Below are positions 25,663 to 33,047 of a stretch of DNA of 36,950 bases, piece after piece. The position numbers and the translations under genes were made by a program. Source of the stretch: Gammaproteobacteria bacterium. GTDB lineage: Bacteria > Pseudomonadota > Gammaproteobacteria > Pseudomonadales > Azotimanducaceae. Within the stretch, counting starts at the first letter, position 1; every line of letters begins with the position of its first letter. The DNA lies in assembly GCA_028824555.1 (NCBI GenBank), contig JAPPDJ010000099.1, positions 1 to 36,950 of the forward strand. Direction: 5' to 3'. Under the pieces are notes generated by a model, which saw nothing but the letters and a program-made list of their open reading frames with translations, searched no databases and was not told where the DNA came from.

Positions 25663-26067
25663 ATGAAGCCTGTGCCCAAAGCCACCATGCAGCGCGCTGC
25701 GGTTTGTGCCGGCGTCTTTCGCCGGCTTGCTTCGAGAGCGAGCCTAGGCGCGGTTGTCGTGGCGGCAGCGGCGCTGCTGCAGTCATCGGTGCTCGCCTCC
25801 GGGTCGATCACCGCCGGCGGCGCGATCAGCCCTAGGGACGCATACGTGCAAGGCAAGGCGCTGACGTTCAAGAAACTCGTCTGCGCAACCTGCCCCATCG
25901 AACGTGGGGCGCTCGATCGAGCACGGGCGCAGAGCCTGAAGGAGAGCCTAGAAGCGCGCGACGAGGCCGAAAAGCCCGGCACGCCCGACGATCAACACAT
26001 CGCCGTGCTCGAGCGCGACGAGCAGGAGGTGGTGCACTACTTCCTGACTCGGCGCTACAAGCTATAG
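25663..26067 (+). CDS. Secreted or membrane-anchored CxxC protein, function unknown
   Basis: This 134-residue protein starts at an ATG with GGAG upstream. A basic N-terminus is followed by a hydrophobic stretch (about residues 26-46, ending SSVLASG), which looks like a long signal peptide or anchor. The mature part has LTFKKLVCATCPIERG with Cys74 and Cys77 and a C-terminal HYFLTRRYKL. The C-x2-C has no following His, so it is not a normal heme c site; it could be a redox or metal site, or a cytochrome relative that lost heme binding. It sits 24 bp before an outer-membrane barrel gene, with which it probably works. Confidence 0.7.
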   Translation: MKPVPKATMQRAAVCAGVFRRLASRASLGAVVVAAAALLQSSVLASGSITAGGAISPRDAYVQGKALTFKKLVCATCPIERGALDRARAQSLKESLEARDEAEKPGTPDDQHIAVLERDEQEVVHYFLTRRYKL

Positions 26068-26091
26068 CGGCTCGGCGGTTAGGAGAGCAAT

Positions 26092-26949
26092 ATGAAACAT
26101 ACCCCGCGCATCTGTGCCCTGGCGCTCGCCGCCCTCTTGGCTCCGGCGACGGCGGTGCATGCGGAAGGCACCGTGTGGCTGCCGGCGCCCGGCGCGACCT
26201 CGCTGACCGTTGCCCGCATCTCGCAGGATGCGGACGATTTCTGGCACATCGTCGATGGCCGAATGTCGCACACGCCCTTCGGTCCCGGGCTCGAGCAGAC
26301 CAGCACGCTGTTCAGCGGCACCTACGGCATCTCCGATGCGCTCGCGTTGGACGCGCAGTTCGGCTGGTCCGAAGCGTCGAACAAGGACTCCAATGGCCCC
26401 CATCCCACGCTAGACGGGCGGGTGGACACGAACGTGGGCGTGACCTGGCGCTTTGCCGATGAGCTGCTCGGCGAGACCCCCAGCATGGCCGTGCGCTTTG
26501 GCGTGATCCTCCAAGGGGACTACGACACCGCCTACCCCACGGCGATTGGCGACGGCGCGGATGGGTTCGAGCTTTCCGGGATCGTTGGCAAGGTATTCGC
26601 CGACCGCGTCGCGCTGTCGGGCGAAATCGGTACTCGCAATCGGGGCAGTGACGTGCCCCGAGAGACGTTCGTGAGCCTAGACGCCCACCTCATCGCGAGT
26701 TCAATGCTGGTGCTGAGTGCGGAGTATCACCTGCAAAGGTCCGATGGCGACCGCGACATCCACGGCCCCGGCTTCACCCGCTTCGTGCTGCCGTTCGTCG
26801 CCGAGGAGTTCGACCGCATATCCCTGGGCGGCACGCTGTCATTCGACAGCTTCGACGTGAGCCTGCGCTGGTACGACGTGACCGATGGCCGCAACGCAGC
26901 GGACTACAACGCGATAGCTGGCGCATTCACGTATCACCTTGGGCGCTAG
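26092..26949 (+). CDS. Outer-membrane beta-barrel protein of unknown function
   Basis: This 285-residue protein has a clear signal peptide (about residues 1-24, ending VHA). Alternating hydrophobic strands follow throughout (SLTVARISQ, TYGISDALALDAQFGWS, VGVTWRFADE, VSLRWYDVTDG), ending FTYHLGR. This pattern fits a small barrel related to the transporter/porin-like proteins often marked DUF3187 or OMP_b-brl. The ATG at 26092 has AGGAG seven bases upstream. It follows the CxxC protein after 24 bp and is likely in one operon with it. Confidence 0.7.
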   Translation: MKHTPRICALALAALLAPATAVHAEGTVWLPAPGATSLTVARISQDADDFWHIVDGRMSHTPFGPGLEQTSTLFSGTYGISDALALDAQFGWSEASNKDSNGPHPTLDGRVDTNVGVTWRFADELLGETPSMAVRFGVILQGDYDTAYPTAIGDGADGFELSGIVGKVFADRVALSGEIGTRNRGSDVPRETFVSLDAHLIASSMLVLSAEYHLQRSDGDRDIHGPGFTRFVLPFVAEEFDRISLGGTLSFDSFDVSLRWYDVTDGRNAADYNAIAGAFTYHLGR

Positions 26950-26993
26950 CGCGCCCTTGCCGGCGCGTCGGCAGTTTGCTTCGCAAACGTGCC
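26949..26993. repeat. Palindromic repeat (family 3, copy C)
   Basis: This is a diverged copy of the rpsR/rplI repeat: GCGCGCCC...GGCGCG, then GTTTGC-ttc-GCAAAC. It starts at the stop codon of the barrel gene. Confidence 0.65.
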
Positions 26994-27029
26994 GGTCTGC
27001 GGGTTCGCATTCGCTCACCTTTCGACTAC

Positions 27030-27059
27030 GAGCGTGCGCCGTTTCTACGGCGCACGCTC
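27030..27059. terminator. Strong hairpin after the barrel gene
   Basis: GAGCGTGCGCCGT-ttct-ACGGCGCACGCTC is a perfect 13-bp stem with a four-base loop. No U-tract follows, so it is not a textbook terminator, but it is the most stable hairpin in the window and could block transcription or protect the 3' end of the mRNA. Confidence 0.5.
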
Positions 27060-27174
27060 CTAGCGACCCCGGAGGCCAGCAGTTCGCGCCACCGAACCGC
27101 TGGCCTTCGCGCAATAGAGAGCGAGGCGCCTTCCCTCTTGGGCGAGGCGTGACCGATAGCGTGCGAGCCGTTCG

Positions 27175-29346
27175 GTGAAACCGAGCCGCGTTGTCCTCCT
27201 GATCGCCTTCGCGGCGCTGATTGGGCTCTTCTTCTGGTTCGATCTGCAACGGTTTTTCACGCCGGAGTTCTTCTCGGCGCAGCGCGAGGCGATCGCCGCG
27301 TTCCAAGCCCAAAACCCGTGGCTGACGGCGCTGGCGTTCTTCGCGATCTACATCCTCGTAACCGGGGCGTCGCTCCCCGGCGCCGCCATCCTGACCCTCA
27401 TCGCCGGTGCCCTCTTTGGCTTGGTGCAGGGCGTCATCATCGTCTCGTTCGCGAGCACGTTGGGGGCGACGCTCGCATTCACCATCGCCAGATACCTCTT
27501 CCGCGACGCCGTCCGTTCGAAGTTCGGCCAGCATCTCGGCGCGATCGACCGGGGCGTCGAGAAGGATGGCGCCTTTTATCTCTTCGCCATGCGCCTCGTG
27601 CCGGCGGTGCCGTTCTTCGTCATCAATCTCGCCATGGCGCTGACGCCGCTGTCCACCTGGCGTTTCTATTGGGTGAGCCAGCTCGGCATGATCTTCGGCA
27701 CGGTCGTGTACGTGAACGCGGGGGCCGAGCTCGGGCAGGTTGCGTCCGTCGGCGACATCCTTTCCCCCACCCTGTGGATTTCCTTTGCGCTGCTGGGCCT
27801 TGCACCGCTCATCGCGAAGAAGATCCTCGACGCCATCAAGGCCCGAAAGGCCCTCAGAGGCTTCAAGAAGCCCAAGCATTTCGACAACAACCTCGTGGTG
27901 ATTGGGGCCGGTTCCGGCGGCTTGGTCGCGGCGCTCATCGCGGCGACGGTAAAGGCCAAGGTCACCCTGATCGAACGCCACCGCATGGGCGGCGACTGCC
28001 TGAACACCGGCTGCGTGCCGAGCAAGTCGCTGATCCGATCCGCCAAGATGCTCTCCTATGCAGCGCGGGCACAGGAGTTCGGCTTCAAGAGCGCGAAAGT
28101 GGAGTTCGAGTTCGCCGAGGTGATGGAGCGCGTGCAGCGCATCATCAAGAAGATCGAACCGCACGATTCGGTGGAGCGCTACACGGGCCTTGGCGTGAAC
28201 TGCATCATGGGGGATGCAACCATCACATCGCCCTACAGCGTGCGCGTCGACGGCCGCGAGATCACCACCCGCAACATCGTCATCGCCACCGGCGGCGCGC
28301 CTTTCGTGCCGCCGATTCCGGGGCTAGCTGAAGCTGGCTACTACACCTCCGACACGATCTGGGAGATTCGCGAGCTGCCGCAAAGGTTCGTTGTGCTCGG
28401 CGGCGGGCCCATTGGGTGCGAACTCGCCCAAGCGTTCGGCAGATTCGGCACCGATGTGACCGTGGTCCAGCAAGCGCCGCATCTGTTGGTGCGCGAAGAC
28501 GCGGACGTGGTGGACCTGATGCAACAGCAGTTCGTTGCCGAAGGCATCCGCGTGCTCACCGGCCATCGGGCCGAGCGTGTGGAATCGGGCGAAGCCGGTC
28601 GGGCCTTGATCTGCGCCGGGGAGGACGGCAGTGAGGTGCGGGTGCCGTTCGACGCCATCCTGGTGGCGGCGGGGCGGCAACCGAACACCGAAGGGCTCGG
28701 GCTCGAAGATGTGGGCGTGACGCTGGACGAGCGCGGCGAGGTCGAAGTGGACGAATACCTGCGCACCAGCGTGCCGACGATCTATGCCTGCGGTGACGCG
28801 ATCGGGCCCTATCAGTTCACCCACACCGCGTCCCATGAAGCGTGGTACGCGTCCGTGAACCCCCTGTTCAGCCCGCTCAGGAAGTTCAAGGCGGACTATT
28901 CGCTGATCCCCTGGACGACTTTCACCGACCCGGAAATCGGGCGCGTAGGGCTGAACGAGCAGGAAGCCGAGCGGCAAGGCATCGACGTGGAGGTCACTCG
29001 CTATGAGCTGGAGGAGTTGGACCGCGCGCTCGCCGACGAGGAAGGCCGCGGCTTCGTCAAGGTGCTGACGCCCCCGGGCAAGGACCGCATCTTGGGTGCA
29101 ACGATCGTCGGCCATCACGCCGGCGACCTGCTCGCCGAGTTCATCGCTGCCATGAAGTGGGGCAAGGGCCTCAAGAGCCTGATGGCCACCATCCACGTCT
29201 ATCCGACCCTGACCGAAGCCAACAAATTCGCCGCCAGCGCGTGGCGCAAAAAGCACGCACCGGAGGGACTCTTGGAGTGGGTTGGCAAGTTCCACGCCCT
29301 CCGCCGCGGACGCGCCACAGGCGAATCCGAAGGCTCCCTCCCGTAG
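27175..29346 (+). CDS. VTT/TVP38-type membrane domain fused to a flavoprotein disulfide reductase
   Basis: This is a 723-residue two-part protein. Residues about 1-225 form a membrane domain of the VTT (DedA/TVP38/SNARE-associated) type, with GASLPGAAILTLIAGALFG and the conserved FAMRLVPAVPFFVINLAMAL. Residues about 235-700 are a class I pyridine nucleotide-disulfide oxidoreductase: FAD site VVIGAGSGGLV, redox pair Cys275/Cys280 (GGDCLNTGCVPSKS), NAD(P)H site VLGGGPIGCELA, FAD site YACGDAIGP and dimer motif HVYPTLTE. The His of the usual HPT is Tyr, as in mercuric reductases, but the MerA C-terminal Cys pair and HMA domain are missing. The start is GTG at 27175 without a strong ribosome binding site. 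It probably passes electrons from NAD(P)H to a membrane or disulfide substrate that is not known. Confidence 0.9.
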   Translation: MKPSRVVLLIAFAALIGLFFWFDLQRFFTPEFFSAQREAIAAFQAQNPWLTALAFFAIYILVTGASLPGAAILTLIAGALFGLVQGVIIVSFASTLGATLAFTIARYLFRDAVRSKFGQHLGAIDRGVEKDGAFYLFAMRLVPAVPFFVINLAMALTPLSTWRFYWVSQLGMIFGTVVYVNAGAELGQVASVGDILSPTLWISFALLGLAPLIAKKILDAIKARKALRGFKKPKHFDNNLVVIGAGSGGLVAALIAATVKAKVTLIERHRMGGDCLNTGCVPSKSLIRSAKMLSYAARAQEFGFKSAKVEFEFAEVMERVQRIIKKIEPHDSVERYTGLGVNCIMGDATITSPYSVRVDGREITTRNIVIATGGAPFVPPIPGLAEAGYYTSDTIWEIRELPQRFVVLGGGPIGCELAQAFGRFGTDVTVVQQAPHLLVREDADVVDLMQQQFVAEGIRVLTGHRAERVESGEAGRALICAGEDGSEVRVPFDAILVAAGRQPNTEGLGLEDVGVTLDERGEVEVDEYLRTSVPTIYACGDAIGPYQFTHTASHEAWYASVNPLFSPLRKFKADYSLIPWTTFTDPEIGRVGLNEQEAERQGIDVEVTRYELEELDRALADEEGRGFVKVLTPPGKDRILGATIVGHHAGDLLAEFIAAMKWGKGLKSLMATIHVYPTLTEANKFAASAWRKKHAPEGLLEWVGKFHALRRGRATGESEGSLP

Positions 29347-29520
29347 GGGCGGGGCTTGTCCCCGCCTGTCTTGAACGCGTGGACCGTCCCCGGATTACGC
29401 GCCTGTCGGCGCGTTGGGAGGGCGAGACGCCCTCCCTCCGAAGGGCCGTCACCCGCGTTGAAACGTGCCGTGAGTTCGGCACGGCCTCGTAGGGGCGACC
29501 CTTGTGGTCGCCCGTCTTGA
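29344..29520. repeat. Repeat cluster between convergent genes
   Basis: The 175-bp space holds a GTAGGGGCG-family unit (29344-29372), the palindrome GGAGGGCG-aga-CGCCCTCC (29417-29435), a small hairpin GTGCCG...CGGCAC (about 29465-29482) and a second GTAGGGGCG unit (29491-29516, gtaggggcgacccttgtgg). It separates two convergent genes and could act as a two-way transcript end. Confidence 0.8.
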
Positions 29521-29521
29521 G

Positions 29522-30340
29522 CTAAGGCTGATTGAGGTCCCAGTCGTATTCGTAGTCGATGGCGCCGGTGAAACCCTTAAGTTGCGCCGCCAGTTCGTCG
29601 TCGGCGTATTCGATCAGATGGGCCAGCACGCCCTCGTCGGAGTCGCCGAAGTCGAACACCCACCAGTCGTAGATGCTCGACAGCACCATGAACTCCTCGT
29701 CCACGATGTCCACGCCGCGCAGATGGTTGACGTATTCGCGCGCTCCCGCCTCGAGCAGCGCTTCGGTGTTCTCTGCCGTGTACACCGTGGTCGCGAGGTT
29801 GGGGCAGCCGATGCTGGCGCAGTTCACCGCGTAGTGAATGCGCGGGTCCTTCCAGATGGGGCGCAGGATTCCGTGTTCGATGTTGTCGAGCGTCAACTCC
29901 TGCCCCGCGACCTCGGCGTGGACGTCGCCCCAAGGCCCCGTGAAGGGAATCCAGCCCTCGTGGATGTCCTTGATGGAATCCACCGGATAGCCGTCCACGA
30001 CCACCTTGACCGTCAGCGCATTGTAGAAGTTGATCCAGTAGGCCTTTTGCTCGACGCGCGAGTAGGTGCGTGGGTCCAGAGCCTGAAGCCCGTCAAGATA
30101 GGCGCCGAGCGCAGCGAGGTCGTCGGGCGCGGCCTTGAGGCCGGCGTAGTCGAAACGGTTGACGCCAGACGGATGCTGCGCAAGGTAGGCGTCCAGCAAC
30201 GCCTGCCAGCCGCTGTGGTCGACGGTTGCCGCACTGGCCTCGTCGCTCGCGTCCCAGAACGGGATCAACTCCGGCAACTGATTGGCCTGACCCATCGCCG
30301 CGATGCACGCGCTCGCAAGCGCGAAGACAAACCGCCTCAT
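29522..30340 (-). CDS. DUF547 family secreted protein
   Basis: This 272-residue protein has a signal peptide (MRRFVFALASACIAAMGQA). The DUF547 core follows: YWINFYNALTVKVV, the stretch with GPWG and LTLDNIEHGILRP, RIHYAVNCASIGCPNL and a C-terminal YDW.FDF pattern. The biochemical role of DUF547 is not established; a protease or transglutaminase-like fold has been suggested for relatives. The ATG at 30340 has AAGGAG six bases upstream and overlaps the GT2 stop as ATGA, so it is translated together with the glycosyltransferases. It may act on an envelope product made by them. Confidence 0.88.
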   Translation of the reverse strand: MRRFVFALASACIAAMGQANQLPELIPFWDASDEASAATVDHSGWQALLDAYLAQHPSGVNRFDYAGLKAAPDDLAALGAYLDGLQALDPRTYSRVEQKAYWINFYNALTVKVVVDGYPVDSIKDIHEGWIPFTGPWGDVHAEVAGQELTLDNIEHGILRPIWKDPRIHYAVNCASIGCPNLATTVYTAENTEALLEAGAREYVNHLRGVDIVDEEFMVLSSIYDWWVFDFGDSDEGVLAHLIEYADDELAAQLKGFTGAIDYEYDWDLNQP

Positions 30341-31080
30341 GCACAACTCCTTGCTTCAGTGCCCACCTTGGGGCGCAGCCATAACTTCAGGATCATTCCC
30401 AGAATGCCAACGCTGGCACCAACAACACCTCGAACCGTGCCGCCCACCTTGGATTTTCCGTGCTGGCGTCGGCGTGCATCCACCGGCACCTCGACGATGT
30501 GCATGCGCCGCTGCACGGCCTTCACCTGCATCTCCACAGTCCAGCCATAGGCCTTGTCCTGCATGTCGAGCGCGTCGAGCGCGCGGGTGGTGATTGCACG
30601 CAACGGCCCGAGATCCGTGACTCTCTGCTTCCAGATCAGCCGGATGAGGCCGGCCGCGACCCGGTTGCCGACGATCTGCGGCAGTGACAAGGCGCCCGGC
30701 TCGACGCGGCCAAGCGCGCGTGAACCGATGGCGAGGTCGGCACCGGCGACGATGGCATCCAAGAGGTCCAACGACTGCTCGAGGTGGAACGCCTGATCGC
30801 CATCCACGAAAAGCACGATTTCGACACTGCCAAGCGCCTCGATGGCGGTCAGGCAGGCGATCCCGTAGCCCGGCGTCGGCTCGCCGACGACGCGAGCGCC
30901 GGCGGCGAGTGCACGCTCCGCCGTGGCATCGGTGGAGCCGTTGTCGCAGACGACGATGTCGTCCACCACCGCCTCGCCCGCCGGCGTTCTGAGAGCACGC
31001 ACCGCTTGCACAACCGCGGCGATGTTCTCCTGTTCGTTGCGGGCGGGAATGACCACGCCGACGGAACGACCGTCAAGCAT
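30337..31080 (-). CDS. Family 2 glycosyltransferase, dolichyl-phosphate-mannose-synthase-like
   Basis: This 247-residue GT-A enzyme probably loads a sugar from a nucleotide sugar onto polyprenyl phosphate or an envelope acceptor. It shows VVIPARNEQENIAAVV, VVCDNGSTDAT, the metal-binding FVDGDQAF and the family-typical GSRALGR...R....GW..EMQVKA..R...IVEVPVDARRR. A hydrophobic stretch (GVVGASVGILGMILKLWL) ends the protein. The ATG at 31080 overlaps the previous gene by eight bases; a GTG at 31107 is also possible. Together with the GT-C enzyme upstream it looks like a donor-maker and donor-user pair. Confidence 0.88.
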   Translation of the reverse strand: MLDGRSVGVVIPARNEQENIAAVVQAVRALRTPAGEAVVDDIVVCDNGSTDATAERALAAGARVVGEPTPGYGIACLTAIEALGSVEIVLFVDGDQAFHLEQSLDLLDAIVAGADLAIGSRALGRVEPGALSLPQIVGNRVAAGLIRLIWKQRVTDLGPLRAITTRALDALDMQDKAYGWTVEMQVKAVQRRMHIVEVPVDARRRQHGKSKVGGTVRGVVGASVGILGMILKLWLRPKVGTEARSCA

Positions 31081-32401
31081 CGGTGGCGCCAGCGGCCCCG
31101 CGCGCACGTTGACGACGCACGCAGTCGAACAACAAAGCGATCAAGATGACGCCGAACTCCGTCGGGCGCACCCACCACGGCTGCGCATATGCCTGCATTT
31201 CGTAGTTACCCAAGTGAAGCCCTGCAATGTAGGAAAGCAATACCGCCACGGATGCCGTCCATGCCCAACGGCTTGGATGCACCACGGCGAATGGTAGCAG
31301 CCAGAGCAGGTACCAGGCATTGATGACCGGTGCCACAAGGAGAAACACGCCGTACACCCAGTCGCCGCGCGGCACGCCGGCACTGTCGCCGCGATATCGG
31401 CGGTAGTACCAAAGCCAGAACACGCCAAATGCGGCCGCGAGAGAGAGCTTGGCAAGGGTCGCTGGCATGACGACTGCGAGCAAGCCGAACACCGCCGAGT
31501 TGAACTCCCACTCGCGCGCGAACACGAGGAGCGTGTCGAGGTCCGAGGCGCCGGCGACCAGGAACGGTCCGTAGAGTAAGGCCAAGGTCGCGGCGAAGAT
31601 GCACCAGTGCCTGAGCCGGGCGCGGATCAGCACAAGCGGCACGAGCAGGAGCGCAAAGACCTTCGCCCCGACCGCCAATCCCAAGCAAGCGGCCGCCCAG
31701 CCGTCGCGCCGCCTGCTCGCGAGGACGACGGCAGCAAGCAGCAGGCAGACGCCGAGCCCGTCGGGATGCGCCGTGAAGGCCACTTCCTTGACCACCAGAG
31801 GGCACCAGGCGTAGAGCAAGACGTTGCGGGCGGGCGCGAGCCGGAGCAACAGCGCGATTGCGGCAAGATCCGCCACAATCAGGAGCCCCTGCAGCACCGC
31901 CACGTTGCCGGCCTGAATCCAATGGCCCAACAGGAACAGGACTTGCGTGGTGGGACCGTAGATGGTGGGGAGGTCCGGATTGTTGACCTGATCCAGAACC
32001 GATCTGAGTGCCGGCGGAACACTCATGTCCAGAAAGAAGGCTTCGGGCGCTACGCCATAGGGCGTGCCAGTGGTCGCAAAGCGGTAACCGTCCCACAGGT
32101 AGCGATAGAAGTCGTCCTCGAAGAACGGCCCGCCCGCGAGGCCGCAAAGGCGAAAGACCACTGCCCACAAGAGCAGCCTCGCGAGCGGGATCGGCTCGCC
32201 CCGCCGGACAGCGCGCAAGTAGAGCAGGAACACCGGCATGGCCGTCCATGCGACGATGCCGTAGAAAACGCCAAGGCTCGGTTCGCCAGCCTCACGCGCG
32301 AGCACTGCGAGCACGACGTATCCCAAGGCGCAAAAGGCCCCGGCCGCGTCAACTAGGTGCTTGGTAGGGATATCCGCGATGGTCGAAGCGACGTTTCGCA
32401 C
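31073..32401 (-). CDS. Multi-span GT-C type glycosyltransferase (GT87/mannosyltransferase-like)
   Basis: This integral membrane protein of about 442 residues has some ten to twelve hydrophobic segments. The first periplasmic loop carries FFEDDFYRYLWDGYRF followed by GTPY, the acidic GT-C motif found in polyprenyl-phosphate-sugar-dependent transferases such as MptB and GT87-like proteins. Such enzymes transfer a sugar from a lipid carrier on the outer face of the membrane. The start is taken as GTG at 32401 with AGGA seven bases upstream; the longer frame start at 32464 adds an Arg-rich segment without family support. It overlaps the GT2 gene by eight bases. Confidence 0.82.
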   Translation of the reverse strand: MRNVASTIADIPTKHLVDAAGAFCALGYVVLAVLAREAGEPSLGVFYGIVAWTAMPVFLLYLRAVRRGEPIPLARLLLWAVVFRLCGLAGGPFFEDDFYRYLWDGYRFATTGTPYGVAPEAFFLDMSVPPALRSVLDQVNNPDLPTIYGPTTQVLFLLGHWIQAGNVAVLQGLLIVADLAAIALLLRLAPARNVLLYAWCPLVVKEVAFTAHPDGLGVCLLLAAVVLASRRRDGWAAACLGLAVGAKVFALLLVPLVLIRARLRHWCIFAATLALLYGPFLVAGASDLDTLLVFAREWEFNSAVFGLLAVVMPATLAKLSLAAAFGVFWLWYYRRYRGDSAGVPRGDWVYGVFLLVAPVINAWYLLWLLPFAVVHPSRWAWTASVAVLLSYIAGLHLGNYEMQAYAQPWWVRPTEFGVILIALLFDCVRRQRARGAAGATDA

Positions 32402-32668
32402 TCCGTTTCCTAAACTCCGCCGCTGGCGCTTGCGCCAAGCACCAGCTCGGCGCGATTGCACCATCGCGGGGCCGGCTAGGCAAGTTCCACTTTCGCCACC
32501 ACGCGAGGCCTGCGGTGACTTGCTAGCGGGCCATCAGCGAGCCCTCTGGAGGGAGGGCGACGCTAGAGGCCAACGCGTCGCAGGTTGCCGCCGACAAACG
32601 GCGGCGACGCGACCGATGGGTGGCAAGCCGGTTGTGGCGGAATCCCATCCATGCCAGAATCGCGCGCC
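32402..32668. other. Divergent space between the GT-C gene and the His-rich peptide gene
   Basis: About 265 bp with no supported gene. A half-palindrome GGAGGGCG lies near 32553 without its partner arm. CAGAAT at 32655-32660, preceded by TGC, could be an extended -10 box for the next gene. No Fur-box-like sequence was recognised. Confidence 0.35.
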
Positions 32669-32962
32669 ATGCCGTTATCCCTTCAGCACAACCGGATGTC
32701 GGGGCTGGTCGCAGCTCTAATTCTGGCCGGGCAAGCGTTCTCCGTTGTCCATGCGGCTGAGTTCGGCCCACATCATGAGCACGATGGCGTTGCCTGTCTT
32801 GCAATCCTGACCGACGAGCAGGAAGGGCTCGTTGCGACTGCCAATGTCGCTGCGTCCATGTTGGTCGCCTCGGTGTCCACTGTCCCCCAGTACGCGCGCC
32901 AAGCGCCGCCAAGGCGCTATCGCTCGCTTCGGCATCCGCCTACCGGTCCTCCCTCGATCTAA
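32669..32962 (+). CDS. Small secreted His-rich protein upstream of a TonB receptor
   Basis: This is a 97-residue frame from ATG 32669 (an ATG at 32651 is also possible). A hydrophobic signal segment (GLVAALILAGQAFSVVHAAE) is followed by EFGPHHEHDGVACLA, a cluster of three His, one Asp and one Cys that could bind metal. The tail is Arg/Pro-rich. Short proteins of this design occur next to TonB-dependent receptors in marine gammaproteobacteria, but I know no defined function. It ends 85 bp before the receptor start, so both may share a transcript. Coding potential is moderate; the His cluster and signal peptide are the main support. Confidence 0.6.
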   Translation: MPLSLQHNRMSGLVAALILAGQAFSVVHAAEFGPHHEHDGVACLAILTDEQEGLVATANVAASMLVASVSTVPQYARQAPPRRYRSLRHPPTGPPSI

Positions 32963-33047
32963 AGCTCCTCGAATCGTTGCACCGTTAGGAACGTCTGCGC
33001 GTTGCGCGGCGGTCTTTGTGGTGATTCAAACACTTGTGGATTGAGAA

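Noticed and set aside
27175-29346. Mercuric reductase
   Set aside because: The redox motif and Tyr resemble MerA, but the C-terminal vicinal cysteines, the HMA domain and any mer genes are missing, and the N-terminus is a membrane domain.
32402-33047. Fur box before the siderophore-type receptor
   Set aside because: No sequence close to the 19-bp Fur consensus was recognised in this region.
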